DNA from: Sarcina sp034439435
Lineage (GTDB): Bacteria; Bacillota; Clostridia; Clostridiales; Clostridiaceae
Direction: 5' to 3'
NCBI RefSeq assembly: GCF_034439435.1
Contig: NZ_JAPCKJ010000001.1
Coordinates: 248,001 to 312,000, forward strand
DNA: 64,000 nucleotides
In this document: piece by piece, positions 17,237 through 25,914 of the stretch
Position numbering within the stretch: position 1 is the stretch's first letter
Layout: the number at the start of each line of letters is the position of its first letter
Position numbers and translations under genes: made by a program
The notes under the pieces: generated by a model
Told to the model about the DNA's origin: nothing
The model's database searches: none
Seen by the model: the letters and a program-made list of their open reading frames with translations, nothing else

Positions 17237-18283
17237 TTAAACAATCATAAACATAGCTGCTATTATTAAATAAACTGCTAAGAGTTGAACACCTTCAAGC
17301 CAGTTAGATTCTCCATCACTGACAACTCTATTAGCTATAAATACAGAAACGATTAATGCAACTAATTCAAAAGCATTAAATATTATGCTCATAGGTTTAA
17401 ATATAAGACTTAAAAATATTAATACTGGAGCTACAAATAAAATAACTTGTAAACTTGAACCTATAGCTATTTCAACTGCAACATCCATTTTATTTTTCAT
17501 TGCCATTATAATTGCTGTACTATGTTCAGCAGCATTTCCTATTATAGGTATTAAAATTATACCTACAAAAAGTTCGCTTAATCCAAGACTTTCTGTCATT
17601 GGCTCTACTGCTCCTACTAAAAATTCACTTTCTATAGCTATTATTACTGTAGCTACAATAAGTACTGTTATGGCTTTTTTTAATGACCATTTAGCTTCCC
17701 CTTCTTCCTCATCCTGCTCTACAGCATAAATATCTTTATGAGTGAAAAATGAGAATATTAAACTTAATATGTATATAGCAAACATTACTACAGCAACTAT
17801 TACACTTATGCTTTCATATTTTGTGTTTAAAAATTCTGGTTTTATTGTGTGCATAAATATAGCAGGAATAGTTAATCCAATAACAGCAAATAATAGCATA
17901 CTTGAACTAGTCTCCATTACTTTTTTATTAAAACTTTGAGTTTTATACTTTAATCCTCCTGCTAACATACTAGCACCTAATACTAATAATATGTTCCCTA
18001 TTACAGATCCTGCAATAGAAGCCTTAACAACATCGAATAATCCATCCTTTAAAGCAAAAAATGATATTATAAGCTCTGTAGCATTTCCAAAAGTAGCATT
18101 TAAAAAACCTCCTAATTTAGGGCCTGTATAAAATGATATCTCCTCAGTAGCCTCTCCCATAAGTCCTGCTAAAGGGACTATTGCTAAAGCAGATAATATA
18201 AACATAAGTGTTGGTGAAAAGTGCATAAACTCTCCTATAATACTTATAGGAATAAATATTAAAAACCACTTTAGTATTTTCAT
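17237..18283 (-). CDS. cax: Calcium/proton antiporter, CaCA superfamily (CAX)
   Basis: The protein has 348 residues and about 11 membrane helices in two homologous halves. The two alpha repeats carry the CAX signatures GNATELIISFFAL (first half) and GNAAEHSTAIIMA (second half), with the acidic residues that bind the cation. An acidic loop (VEQDEEEGE) separates the halves, as in other CAX proteins. It should export Ca2+ in exchange for protons at the cytoplasmic membrane. The gene is monocistronic. The ATG at 18283 follows AGGAGGAC at good spacing. Confidence 0.9.
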   Translation of the reverse strand: MKILKWFLIFIPISIIGEFMHFSPTLMFILSALAIVPLAGLMGEATEEISFYTGPKLGGFLNATFGNATELIISFFALKDGLFDVVKASIAGSVIGNILLVLGASMLAGGLKYKTQSFNKKVMETSSSMLLFAVIGLTIPAIFMHTIKPEFLNTKYESISVIVAVVMFAIYILSLIFSFFTHKDIYAVEQDEEEGEAKWSLKKAITVLIVATVIIAIESEFLVGAVEPMTESLGLSELFVGIILIPIIGNAAEHSTAIIMAMKNKMDVAVEIAIGSSLQVILFVAPVLIFLSLIFKPMSIIFNAFELVALIVSVFIANRVVSDGESNWLEGVQLLAVYLIIAAMFMIV

Positions 18284-18661
18284 GTTTTGTCCTCCTAATA
18301 TTAATAATAATTTTTACCAAAAACAATTATATCATTTTTGTTAATCAAATTAATAGTTTATTATCAATTTATTCGTTTAATATATTTAAAATACTAAAGC
18401 AAAAGTTCCGTAAAATATTATATATGTACTAAATTCTATACTTATCTTTGTAAATTAATTTAATTTTTATTATAAAAATCCTTATTTTTCTTTAAAATAA
18501 AAAAAACGCTATTATAAGCGTTCTTTTAATTAACTACATATCTACATTATGAAATAATTTTTGGCAATAATTTTTCTACTATTTTAAAATATCATAATTT
18601 TGCGACAATTTCAACAATTTTATTTAATTAATTATTTTCTCCAAGTTATAAAAAAAAATTC
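18284..18661. other. Intergenic region with one minus-strand terminator
   Basis: This AT-rich gap lies between two minus-strand genes. It holds the cax promoter region next to 18284, where no convincing boxes stand out, and a terminator at 18493-18522. The rest shows no ORF with a ribosome site. Confidence 0.5.
18493..18522 (-). terminator. Terminator of the phosphodiesterase gene
   Basis: AACGCT (18505-18510) pairs with AGCGTT (18517-18522). On the minus strand the stem is followed by eight T residues. It is about 140 bases past the stop at 18662. Confidence 0.75.
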
Positions 18662-19948
18662 TTAAATATCCAATATTCTTTCTTCAATTACTCCATCTGC
18701 ATTTTTAAAGTCAAAACCCAATATTTTCCCTAAGGTAGGACCATGATTTATTAACTTACCTTTCTCTAAAACTACCCCTGATTTTACTCCTCTTCCAAAG
18801 GCTAAGAAGAAAGTTTCATAATTCTTTTTCTTAGGTGAATATCCATGAACCGCTTTATAGGTATGTTTATTGTGTATATTCTTAGTATCTTCAACAACAA
18901 TTCCCTCATATTCATTAGAGAAATAATATCCTCTACTAGCTTCTACCATAAAATCACACTGGTCATTTGCTCCAGCCTTAATAGTTTCTTCTCTATTTAA
19001 TATAAATTCTAAAGCACCTGTCTCCTTAAGTTCCTCTAAAACTTTTAGACACTTTTTATTTTCTTCATTACTATTCTTATCATTTAAATAAATATATGCT
19101 GATCCTCCACATTCTCTAGAAATAGCTTTAATTTCTTTAAGATTTCCGTTTTTAAACTCGATTAAATCTGCCTTCTTAAAAGCACTATTAAGGCGTATTA
19201 CTTTATTAGTATCTATAGCACTATGATCTCCTAATAATATTAGAGTTGTATCTTCATATATGCCAGCTTCCTTTAAACACTCTATTATCTCTCCAACTCT
19301 AATGTCATGTCTCTTTAAAGCATCTATTGCTTCTAAACTTCCATAACCATAATCATGTCTATGAGAGTCTACATCTATTAAATGAATCATTGTTAAATTT
19401 GGCTTGTATTTCTTTATTGTTTCTTTAGCGCATTCTGTAACAAAATTATCTAAATAAGGTTCTTTAGTTCCTTTTCTAAGAGAACCAAACTTTTTATTCA
19501 TTGTAAATTGATATGCTTTACTTCCAGCTAAAGCTGACATAATTATTTGATTATGCCAAGGTTTAGTTTCAAATATCTCAGGCATGTTATAATCTATTTT
19601 CATTTTTCCAGTTACTGGCCAAACTACTGAAGCTGTTGTAAGTCCATTCTTTTTAGCTAATTCAAATAAAGTTTCTCCCTTTATTTTATTTCCATACCAA
19701 TTCCAATTTGGATTTTTGTCCTTAAACTTCAATACAGTATTGTTAGTTATGCCATGATTAACTGGATATCTTCCTGTTATAATAGATACATGTGCTGGAT
19801 ATGTTAAAGATGGATATATTGTCTCTACATTCTTTATAAGCGCACCATTTTTTATCAATTTAGATATGTTAGGTAAATCCTTCATTATTTCAATATCCTT
19901 TGAAGATACTGCATCTAAAGATATGACTACCATATATTTATTTTTCAT
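18662..19948 (-). CDS. Alkaline-phosphatase-superfamily nucleotide pyrophosphatase/phosphodiesterase
   Basis: The protein has 428 residues and no signal peptide, so it is probably cytosolic. It has the type I phosphodiesterase/NPP pattern: VVISLDAV (metal Asp), NVETIYPSLTYPAH with the nucleophile Thr, SIITGRYPVNHGI, then LIDVDSHRHDYG, LLGDHS and a late AVHGYSP, supplying the two-zinc site. Substrates in the family include nucleotides and phosphodiesters; the exact one cannot be read here. AGGAG directly abuts an upstream ATG at 19960, which leaves no spacer, so I prefer ATG 19948 (MKNKYMVV) twelve bases further on. The difference is four residues. Confidence 0.85.
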   Translation of the reverse strand: MKNKYMVVISLDAVSSKDIEIMKDLPNISKLIKNGALIKNVETIYPSLTYPAHVSIITGRYPVNHGITNNTVLKFKDKNPNWNWYGNKIKGETLFELAKKNGLTTASVVWPVTGKMKIDYNMPEIFETKPWHNQIIMSALAGSKAYQFTMNKKFGSLRKGTKEPYLDNFVTECAKETIKKYKPNLTMIHLIDVDSHRHDYGYGSLEAIDALKRHDIRVGEIIECLKEAGIYEDTTLILLGDHSAIDTNKVIRLNSAFKKADLIEFKNGNLKEIKAISRECGGSAYIYLNDKNSNEENKKCLKVLEELKETGALEFILNREETIKAGANDQCDFMVEASRGYYFSNEYEGIVVEDTKNIHNKHTYKAVHGYSPKKKNYETFFLAFGRGVKSGVVLEKGKLINHGPTLGKILGFDFKNADGVIEERILDI

Positions 19949-20089
19949 CTTAATTGCCATCTCCTGTTCTTACTAAATTATTTCAAATCTTTTATCATTT
20001 GTATGAATATATGAACATTTTAATGTTACTTATTCAACTAATAAATCTTACTTTTGTTATTCTAAGCTTTAACTGACTAAGCTTTATAC

Positions 20090-20449
20090 CTAACCATTAA
20101 CTTTTATGTTATTTTCCATACTTAACATATCTTTAAGCTCTGAGTAAATTCCCTCATCTACAACGCCTTTTAACTTAATTAGAATTTTTTCAGCCTCTTG
20201 AAATCTTCCATTCCTTATCTTTTCTATAAAAGTACTTACACGCCAAGACCTTTTCATTTTTTTAGTTAAAAACATTAGTAAACTCAATAAAAAAGCAGGT
20301 AATAAAATTCTAGGCTCCACTAATGCAATTACTACTATAATCCAAGCTACATTAGAAATTATCCTATATGGTTTGCAAATTTCCCTTATGGAATCACTAT
20401 ATTCAAACTCATAAATCTTATTCCTCTTTGCAAAAGCTCTACTTCCCAT
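20090..20449 (-). CDS. Small membrane protein of unknown function
   Basis: The 119-residue protein has a charged N-terminus (MGSRAFAKRNKIYEFEY) and a hydrophobic hairpin at about residues 35-65 (VAWIIVVIALVEP, LLPAFLLSLLMFL). A cytosolic helical tail of about 50 residues ends in EGIYSELKDMLSME. No family is recognised. A strong AGGGGGAGAG site precedes the ATG. It lies downstream of the TerB-like gene on the same strand, but a terminator at 20532-20566 separates them. Confidence 0.6.
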   Translation of the reverse strand: MGSRAFAKRNKIYEFEYSDSIREICKPYRIISNVAWIIVVIALVEPRILLPAFLLSLLMFLTKKMKRSWRVSTFIEKIRNGRFQEAEKILIKLKGVVDEGIYSELKDMLSMENNIKVNG

Positions 20450-20531
20450 ATATCTCTCCCCCTAATAAATAATTAACATAATTATACCTTTTTCCGCCAT
20501 ATTTTTCCATAATTTATAATATAAAAGATAA

Positions 20532-20566
20532 AAAAATACTCAAAGCCTTTAACTTTAAGTATTTTT
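20532..20566 (-). terminator. Terminator of the TerB-like gene
   Basis: AAAAATACTCAAAG (20532-20545) pairs with CTTTAAGTATTTTT (20553-20566) with one mismatch. T-rich sequence follows on the minus strand, 12 bases past the stop at 20578. Confidence 0.75.
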
Positions 20567-20577
20567 AAAAGTTTATA

Positions 20578-20991
20578 TTAACCTATTATATCTCTTGCCA
20601 GCTCTTCTAATTTTTCTTCTCCATCTTTTTCTGAGAAATTATAAAAACAATTTGCTACTTGTATTTTTTTAGCTCTTGATATATTTAAATCTTTACTTAT
20701 TTTTTCTAAGAAATCAACTTCTTCTATATCACAATCCTCATCAACAAGACCTATTCTAACAAGTTCAAAATAAACAATATTTTTAATCTTTTCTGATGAA
20801 TTTCTTATTGAATTTATTGCTTCTTCATATGAAAGATTTCCTAAATCCACTTTTTCTAAATCTAATTCTTTTATATATGTACGAATTAATACTTCTTCTT
20901 CTTTTCTTATATCCTCATCAGCTAAAGCAAATTCAGTTACTAAATTTATAAATGCTAATCCCTGTTCTTTATTTAATTCTTTTAAAAACAT
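20578..20991 (-). CDS. TerB-like cytosolic helical protein
   Basis: The 137-residue acidic protein is all helical. The segment GLAFINLVTEFALADEDIRK followed by EEEVLIRTYIKEL resembles the TerB/TerB-like fold, where ALADGxIxxEE is typical. A second similar half, ELVRIGLVDEDCDIEEVDF then LEKISKDLNI, repeats the pattern. TerB-like proteins are often linked to stress responses, but no ter genes are nearby, so no function is assigned. The ATG at 20991 follows GGAGGGATAAGCA. Single-gene unit with its own terminator. Confidence 0.55.
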   Translation of the reverse strand: MFLKELNKEQGLAFINLVTEFALADEDIRKEEEVLIRTYIKELDLEKVDLGNLSYEEAINSIRNSSEKIKNIVYFELVRIGLVDEDCDIEEVDFLEKISKDLNISRAKKIQVANCFYNFSEKDGEEKLEELARDIIG

Positions 20992-21144
20992 TGCTTATCC
21001 CTCCGTGTAAATAATTTTTAGTTTATTATTAATATACTATAAAATCTTTAGCATAACAAAGTCTTTATAGTTAAATTTCGATTAATAAATGGATACAATT
21101 CTCTGTTTCTTTATTATATTCTAAAAATCTATAGTATTAACTAA

Positions 21145-21178
21145 TAAGCTGTTATTACTTATAAGTAATAACAGCTTA
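21145..21178 (-). terminator. Hairpin after the vanY-DUF368 operon
   Basis: A perfect 34-base palindrome (17-base arms, TAAGCTGTTATTACTTA and its complement) lies 12 bases past the stop at 21190. The following T tail is weak, but the stem is very strong. Confidence 0.7.
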
Positions 21179-21189
21179 ACTTCTATTTT

Positions 21190-22101
21190 TTATATATCTG
21201 ATACCATTTCTTTCTTTTCAAGATAAATCTTTAATTGTTGTAATCCTATAATTAAAGCTCCTCCTATAATAAAGAAAAGGAAGTTAAAACTACTTAAATT
21301 CATAGCAGCCTTAGGAATTTCTAATGTAGTTGGTCCCATGAAGACTGCATATATAGATCCAATCATTAATCCTATTATGAAGTAAATCATTTGTGGTCTA
21401 TAATTTGAAAGCAAGAATTTTATTAGTCTTATTGTTGTTATTATACCCGTAATTACTCCTAGTCCAAAAACTATAAGCATAGGTAAATAACTAAAGTTTA
21501 GTGTTAATACTTCTTTTACAGCATTTACTACTGGTGCATAAAGTCCAAATATTAAAAGTAATGTTGAACCTGATATTCCTGGTAAAACCATTGCTGAGAT
21601 TGCTATCATACCAGCTACAAAAACATATAAAGCAAGTGGTAATGAAAATTGATTTAATACTAGACTTGTACTTTTTGCACTTCCAGTTGCTGGATTAAAA
21701 TAAGTTATAGTAGCAACAATAGCGATACCTAAAATAGCATATATTATGTATTCATAATTTTTCTTTAATGCTTTTTTATCCTCACTTATTATTATTGGTA
21801 TAGAAAATATTATAAATCCAGTAAATAAAGAACTAATTTTATATATTTCCTTATCAAATATTGATGCTATGAAAAATATGGATAAAACCATACCAGTTAT
21901 CCAACCTACTCCTAATTTTAATAAAAACACTAAGGCATCTTTCTTAGTCATATCAGTTTTTTTAGTTGAGGTTAAAGCATTTAATGAACTTATAAATTTG
22001 TTATAAAACCCCATTATAAAAGCTATAGTTCCTCCAGAAACACCTGGAACACTATCAGCTAAAGCCATAAAAAATCCTCTTATAAAGTTAATCACATACA
22101 T
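21190..22101 (-). CDS. DUF368 membrane protein, probable undecaprenyl-phosphate translocase (PopT type)
   Basis: The protein has 303 residues and eight or so membrane helices. It shows the DUF368 signatures: the N-terminal GFFMALADSVPGVSGGTIAF and the repeat AISAMVLPGISGSTLLLIFG. DUF368 proteins were recently shown to flip undecaprenyl phosphate back across the membrane for reuse in wall synthesis; this role comes from the family, not from this sequence. The gene lies 35 bases downstream of a VanY-like carboxypeptidase on the same strand, with AAAGGAGA before the ATG, so the two are probably one operon serving peptidoglycan. Confidence 0.85.
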   Translation of the reverse strand: MYVINFIRGFFMALADSVPGVSGGTIAFIMGFYNKFISSLNALTSTKKTDMTKKDALVFLLKLGVGWITGMVLSIFFIASIFDKEIYKISSLFTGFIIFSIPIIISEDKKALKKNYEYIIYAILGIAIVATITYFNPATGSAKSTSLVLNQFSLPLALYVFVAGMIAISAMVLPGISGSTLLLIFGLYAPVVNAVKEVLTLNFSYLPMLIVFGLGVITGIITTIRLIKFLLSNYRPQMIYFIIGLMIGSIYAVFMGPTTLEIPKAAMNLSSFNFLFFIIGGALIIGLQQLKIYLEKKEMVSDI

Positions 22102-22136
22102 AGACTATCTCCTTTAAAATCTTATATATTATAATA

Positions 22137-22910
22137 TTATTTTGTTATATCTAATTCATCATATAATTCTTCTAATGTAAGATTATTATCATAACAATAC
22201 TTACTAACCTCTAAATTTCCAACATATCTATAATGCCAAGGTTCATAGCTATATCCTGTTATCTCTTCTTTACCATTTAAATATCTTAAAACAAAACCAT
22301 ATTTATATGAATTTTCTAAAAGCCATTGCCCTTCTTCAGTATTCTCAAAAGATTCCTCTAGTTGGAATCCTATAGAACTAGTAGTTAAATCAACAGCTAA
22401 TCCTAACTGATGTTCACTTCTTCCTGGAAGAGCTACAAGTACACTTGAATTGCTTTTTTCTTTCTCTAATGCTCTGTTATATAAATATTCCTGTTCCTCG
22501 AAGGATCTATATGCACAAGAAAGATATAAATCAAGTCCTTCCTTTTGTGCATCTTTGAATAATCTTTCTAAATCATCTTTTAAAACCTTGCTTATCTTAT
22601 TTCTAGGCTCACTTTCTAATCCAACCAAACTAACATTTGGAACTATTAATTCCTTTGGTTCATAGTTTCTATCTATAGGATTTTCCTCATTTACAATTTT
22701 AAATAATCCATCTTTATCATTTAAAATTATATTTTTAATACGAATTTGTTCTTCACTAAGCTCATCTTTTTTATTGATTTCTTCATTTAGCTCTAAATTA
22801 TTTGTTTCTAAAGCATTTAACTTATAAACTTCATAACTTCTTCCTATAAAAAAACTAATTATTGCTACTGTAGCAACAATTCCTATAGATATATATCTTT
22901 TTAGTTTCAC
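22137..22910 (-). CDS. VanY-type D-alanyl-D-alanine carboxypeptidase (M15B)
   Basis: The 257-residue protein has one N-terminal membrane anchor (about residues 6-24) and a coiled-coil-like stretch (about 33-60). The M15B zinc peptidase domain then shows LYLSCAYRSFEEQ, the SxHxxGxAxD motif in GRSEHQLGLAVDLT, and the late EPWHYRYVG with the catalytic Glu and third zinc His. It should trim the terminal D-Ala of peptidoglycan stem peptides outside the membrane. Nothing nearby suggests vancomycin resistance. It starts at GTG 22910, nine bases after GGAGG. It is first in an operon with the DUF368 gene. Confidence 0.9.
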   Translation of the reverse strand: MKLKRYISIGIVATVAIISFFIGRSYEVYKLNALETNNLELNEEINKKDELSEEQIRIKNIILNDKDGLFKIVNEENPIDRNYEPKELIVPNVSLVGLESEPRNKISKVLKDDLERLFKDAQKEGLDLYLSCAYRSFEEQEYLYNRALEKEKSNSSVLVALPGRSEHQLGLAVDLTTSSIGFQLEESFENTEEGQWLLENSYKYGFVLRYLNGKEEITGYSYEPWHYRYVGNLEVSKYCYDNNLTLEELYDELDITK

Positions 22911-23150
22911 TTAAATCTACCTCCAAATTATGCATTAAACAGACTAATCCTTTAAATTATTACCAAATTTAGATTATATAAACTTGATTTTTTAAAAATT
23001 AACCTGTAAAACCATAAAAAAGAGATTTTTCCTAAAGAAGTAATACAACTTTTATTATATTATAAACTTTATTCTATATTCAATATTATAAATTTTAAAT
23101 TATATATTTTCATTAAAATTCAGTAAATTTATAGCATATTTTCAACAAAT

Positions 23151-23192
23151 AAAAAAGATATCAAAAAATTCAAAATTTCTTGATATCTTTTT
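23151..23192 (-). terminator. Terminator of the GH13-C-like gene
   Basis: AAAAAAGATATCAA (23151-23164) pairs with TTGATATCTTTTT (23180-23192). On the minus strand it is followed by a T-run, three bases after the stop at 23196. Confidence 0.85.
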
Positions 23193-23195
23193 ATT

Positions 23196-23744
23196 TTAAA
23201 ACTCATAAATTATTACTTCATATGCTCTCAATCTCAATTCATCTATTTCTTTTTCAGAATTTTTATAATTACTAATTAATATCTTTGGGTTTATACCTTC
23301 ACACCAATCAAAGGAGAAGAAATTTTCTCTATCCAAAAGATTGCACACAACAAGTAAATTTTTATCTTCATACTTACTAATATACGATAATATACTTTCA
23401 TCATTATTTACTACTTCTTTAAATTCATTTTCTTTTATATATTCTTTAACTCTTAATAAATTATTTAAATATCTTTTAAATCCTATTATTTTAAAAAAAT
23501 CAGCTTCCTTTACTATGTTAAGATAATTTTCAAAAGTACTTTTATTATCTTGTAATAAAATAAAATACGTAGATATAAGATTTAACAGCTTTAATCTATG
23601 AAAACTAACAGTAGTATTTTCTGCTATCCTCTTTAAAAGCCCTTGAAAAATTTCCTTATTTTTATTTAATACTTCATTAAGGTTTCTTAAATTTAATCTT
23701 CCATCACATATTAATTCCTTCTTTTTATTACTTAAATTTATCAT
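23196..23744 (-). CDS. Uncharacterised protein ending in a GH13 alpha-glucosidase C-terminal-like domain
   Basis: The protein has 182 residues. The last 90 or so resemble the end of oligo-1,6-glucosidase-type GH13 enzymes: FKRYLNNLLRVKEYIKEN, then NNDESILSYISKYED, KNLLVVCNL, KILISNYKNS and the final LRLRAYEVIIYEF, close to the usual LLISNY and LRPYEA(I/R)VY endings. The first 90 residues show no catalytic barrel motif. It is therefore either a decayed or rearranged amylase remnant, or a stand-alone beta domain in a new role. It has an intact frame and its own terminator, which favours a live gene. No sugar-metabolism gene is adjacent. Confidence 0.55.
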   Translation of the reverse strand: MINLSNKKKELICDGRLNLRNLNEVLNKNKEIFQGLLKRIAENTTVSFHRLKLLNLISTYFILLQDNKSTFENYLNIVKEADFFKIIGFKRYLNNLLRVKEYIKENEFKEVVNNDESILSYISKYEDKNLLVVCNLLDRENFFSFDWCEGINPKILISNYKNSEKEIDELRLRAYEVIIYEF

Positions 23745-23926
23745 AAATCATCTCCACCATTTAAATAAATTTAATATTAAATAATATTAGTAAATTATAT
23801 GAAAGAAAAACTGTTTATATCATCTAAAATTTAAAAAATTCCTTCTTAGCTAAAATATTAACTATTCTATTAAAATTATAGAAAACAAAAATAAGTATAA
23901 TATAGTATTCCATTTACATATAATAT

Positions 23927-23949
23927 TTGTTATATTATATATATAACAA
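23927..23949 (+). promoter_or_regulatory. Palindromic operator before the GntR/YtrA-like gene
   Basis: A 23-base inverted repeat, TTGTTATAT then TATAT then ATATAACAA, lies just downstream of a TATAAT box (23919-23924) and four bases before the AGGAGG site. Its position over the transcription start suggests self-repression by the GntR protein. Confidence 0.6.
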
Positions 23950-23967
23950 TGATTAGGAGGTAATTTC

Positions 23968-24327
23968 ATGATTGTTGAATTAGATTTTGAAAGTGATGTT
24001 CCTATATATATACAACTAAAAAATGAAATAATAAAATTATTGGCAAATAAAACTTTAGTCAACGGAGATTCATTACCCTCAGTAAGGTCCTTCGCCTCTC
24101 AACTTGGTATAAATCTTCATACAGTAAATAAAACCTATTCACTCTTAAAAGATGAAGGCTACATAAAACTAGATAGGCGTACTGGAGCTGTTGTTTCTAT
24201 TGACTTCTTATCTAATGAAAAGTTTAAAGAAAACTTAAAAGCAGATATGCAAAATTATATAAATGAATGCATTGCTAGAAATATCTCTAAAGAAGAGTTT
24301 ATAAAAATTGCTGAGTCACTTTTTTAA
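23968..24327 (+). CDS. GntR family regulator, YtrA subfamily
   Basis: The 119-residue protein is almost only a winged-helix domain, as in the YtrA group. It begins with VPIYIQLKNEIIKLL, then LPSVRSFASQLGINLHTVNK (recognition helix) and LLKDEGYIKLDRRTGAVV (wing), and ends in a short C-terminal helix for dimerisation. It should repress its own operon through the palindrome at 23927-23949. AGGAGG precedes ATG 23968. The next gene, a DUF1648 membrane protein, starts 31 bases downstream on the same strand, so the pair is one operon. Confidence 0.85.
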   Translation: MIVELDFESDVPIYIQLKNEIIKLLANKTLVNGDSLPSVRSFASQLGINLHTVNKTYSLLKDEGYIKLDRRTGAVVSIDFLSNEKFKENLKADMQNYINECIARNISKEEFIKIAESLF

Positions 24328-24358
24328 AATGAAAAATATATTTTATTAGGAGGGGACT

Positions 24359-25471
24359 ATGGACTATATCATATCCTTTTTATTTATATTATTTGATTTC
24401 TTTATATTTTACTTTTTAGGAGCATATGTGAATAAATTTTCAGATCAAGGAATCATATTTGGCGTTAGAGTTCCTATAGAATTTAGAAGTAATCCTAAAA
24501 TTAAATTAATAGAAAAAATTTATAGAAGACATTGTTTAATATACTGCTTAATGGTTACGGCAATAGCATTAATTGTTAGTATCTTCAATCATCCAGCCTC
24601 TATAGTTCTTCATATATACCTTCTTTTATTTGCAATTACAATACCTTATGTAAAAGCAAATAAAGCCATGAAAAGAATAAAAAAAGAACTTGGCTGGAAA
24701 GTTTTATCTAAAAATAAAATAATATTATCTATTGATAATAAAAAAGAAAAGGTTACTTTAAATCTTTGGTGGTTTTCTATTCCTATTTATTTAGGTATAG
24801 TAAATTTATTAGAAGTAATTATTTTTTATCCTAAGAAAATTATAGAAATACCTATGCATTTTGACTTTTCAGGGAATATAACAAGCTTTGCTAGTTCAAA
24901 TTTAATAGGAACAAAAGCTTCTGTCTATATGCTACCTGTTTCTTCACTATTTATTACATTATTTTCATTATTTATAATAAAATCTTTCGTAAAAAAAGGA
25001 GCTAGATTAAATGGAGGAACAATTGCTTCCCTAATAAAAGAAAAAAAAGTTTTTAAACGTGAAATATCATTAATGTTATTTTTCACATCATTAAATATTA
25101 GCTCATTATTTGTATTTCTAACATCTATAATTCTAGGCTTAATTAAGGTCAATAAAGAAATTTTTACTGCTGTAAACATCTTATTTTTGATTTTAATAAT
25201 ATTAATACCTTTACTATTTATCTTTAGAATATTAAAATCAAGAAATCGCCCAATAAGTACTAATGATGATGAACTTTATAGAGATGATGATGACTTATAT
25301 AAATTAGGTTTATTTTATTATAATCCTAATGATCCAGCTATTATGGTTGAAAAACGTGCTGGTATTGGGTATGACTTCAATTATGCTACCTTACCTGCAA
25401 AAATATTTGTTATAATAACATTTTTAATTCTTTTAGCCTCTTTAATAATGCCATTTTTTTATTCAAAATAA
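24359..25471 (+). CDS. DUF1648/DUF5808 membrane protein (SdpI-related)
   Basis: The protein has 370 residues and about eight membrane helices. The central segment EIPMHFDFSGNI is the DUF1648 signature (IPxHFxxxG) shared with SdpI immunity proteins. The C-terminal part, DDLYKLGLFYYNPNDPAIMVEKR with GIGYDFN, matches DUF5808. Proteins of this type are commonly paired with GntR or ArsR-like regulators. Relatives of SdpI protect against membrane-active toxins, but no toxin gene is visible here. AGGAGGGG precedes the ATG. It is the second gene of the regulator operon. Confidence 0.8.
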   Translation: MDYIISFLFILFDFFIFYFLGAYVNKFSDQGIIFGVRVPIEFRSNPKIKLIEKIYRRHCLIYCLMVTAIALIVSIFNHPASIVLHIYLLLFAITIPYVKANKAMKRIKKELGWKVLSKNKIILSIDNKKEKVTLNLWWFSIPIYLGIVNLLEVIIFYPKKIIEIPMHFDFSGNITSFASSNLIGTKASVYMLPVSSLFITLFSLFIIKSFVKKGARLNGGTIASLIKEKKVFKREISLMLFFTSLNISSLFVFLTSIILGLIKVNKEIFTAVNILFLILIILIPLLFIFRILKSRNRPISTNDDELYRDDDDLYKLGLFYYNPNDPAIMVEKRAGIGYDFNYATLPAKIFVIITFLILLASLIMPFFYSK

Positions 25472-25498
25472 AAAGAGGACAAACTGTCCTCTTTTATT
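25471..25498. terminator. Bidirectional terminator between convergent genes
   Basis: AAAAGAGGACA (25471-25481) pairs perfectly with TGTCCTCTTTT (25485-25495) and is flanked by A-rich and T-rich sequence. It overlaps the ends of both convergent genes. Confidence 0.9.
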
Positions 25499-25820
25499 TC
25501 TCTGCTTTAAGTCTACTTCTCCTATGTTTATCTGTTTTAAAAGTAAGATTAACTATAAATAATACTATAACACTCACATAACAAATTAAATATACTCCTA
25601 CAGATATTTTACTCATAAAAACTAAATACATAGCTGTAAGTATAATTCCACAGTTGCCAATTCTTTTAAGTGTATCTCCTAATATGCAACTTATATATTC
25701 CACATCATCTTTTTCTTTATCAAAGCCTGATAAAAGATTGGCTAACTTTTTTTCTTTTACCTTATTTCCTATAAATATGTTAAAAATACTTAATGATAAT
25801 AATAAAATAGCTATAACCAT
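25494..25820 (-). CDS. Small membrane protein, DUF3784-like
   Basis: The 108-residue protein has an N-terminal helix (VIAILLLSLSIFNIFIG). The segment LLSGFDKEKDDVEYISCILGDTLKRIG resembles the LLAGFNT..KE.YD pattern of DUF3784, and two more membrane helices follow before a basic tail. I use ATG 25820 because GGAGGG lies just upstream; a longer frame from TTG 25832 would place the ribosome site inside the gene. Function unknown. Confidence 0.6.
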   Translation of the reverse strand: MVIAILLLSLSIFNIFIGNKVKEKKLANLLSGFDKEKDDVEYISCILGDTLKRIGNCGIILTAMYLVFMSKISVGVYLICYVSVIVLFIVNLTFKTDKHRRSRLKAEK

Positions 25821-25914
25821 ATTTCCCTCCAAATACCATTTTATTGAATTATACCATAAATTAACATATATTTTTTGTATTACTAATTAATCTTTATTAA
25901 AATTTTTTTAATTT

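Noticed and set aside
20090..20991. Tellurite-resistance operon
   Set aside because: Only a TerB-like fold is suggested; no terC, terD or related genes are near, and a terminator separates the two small genes.
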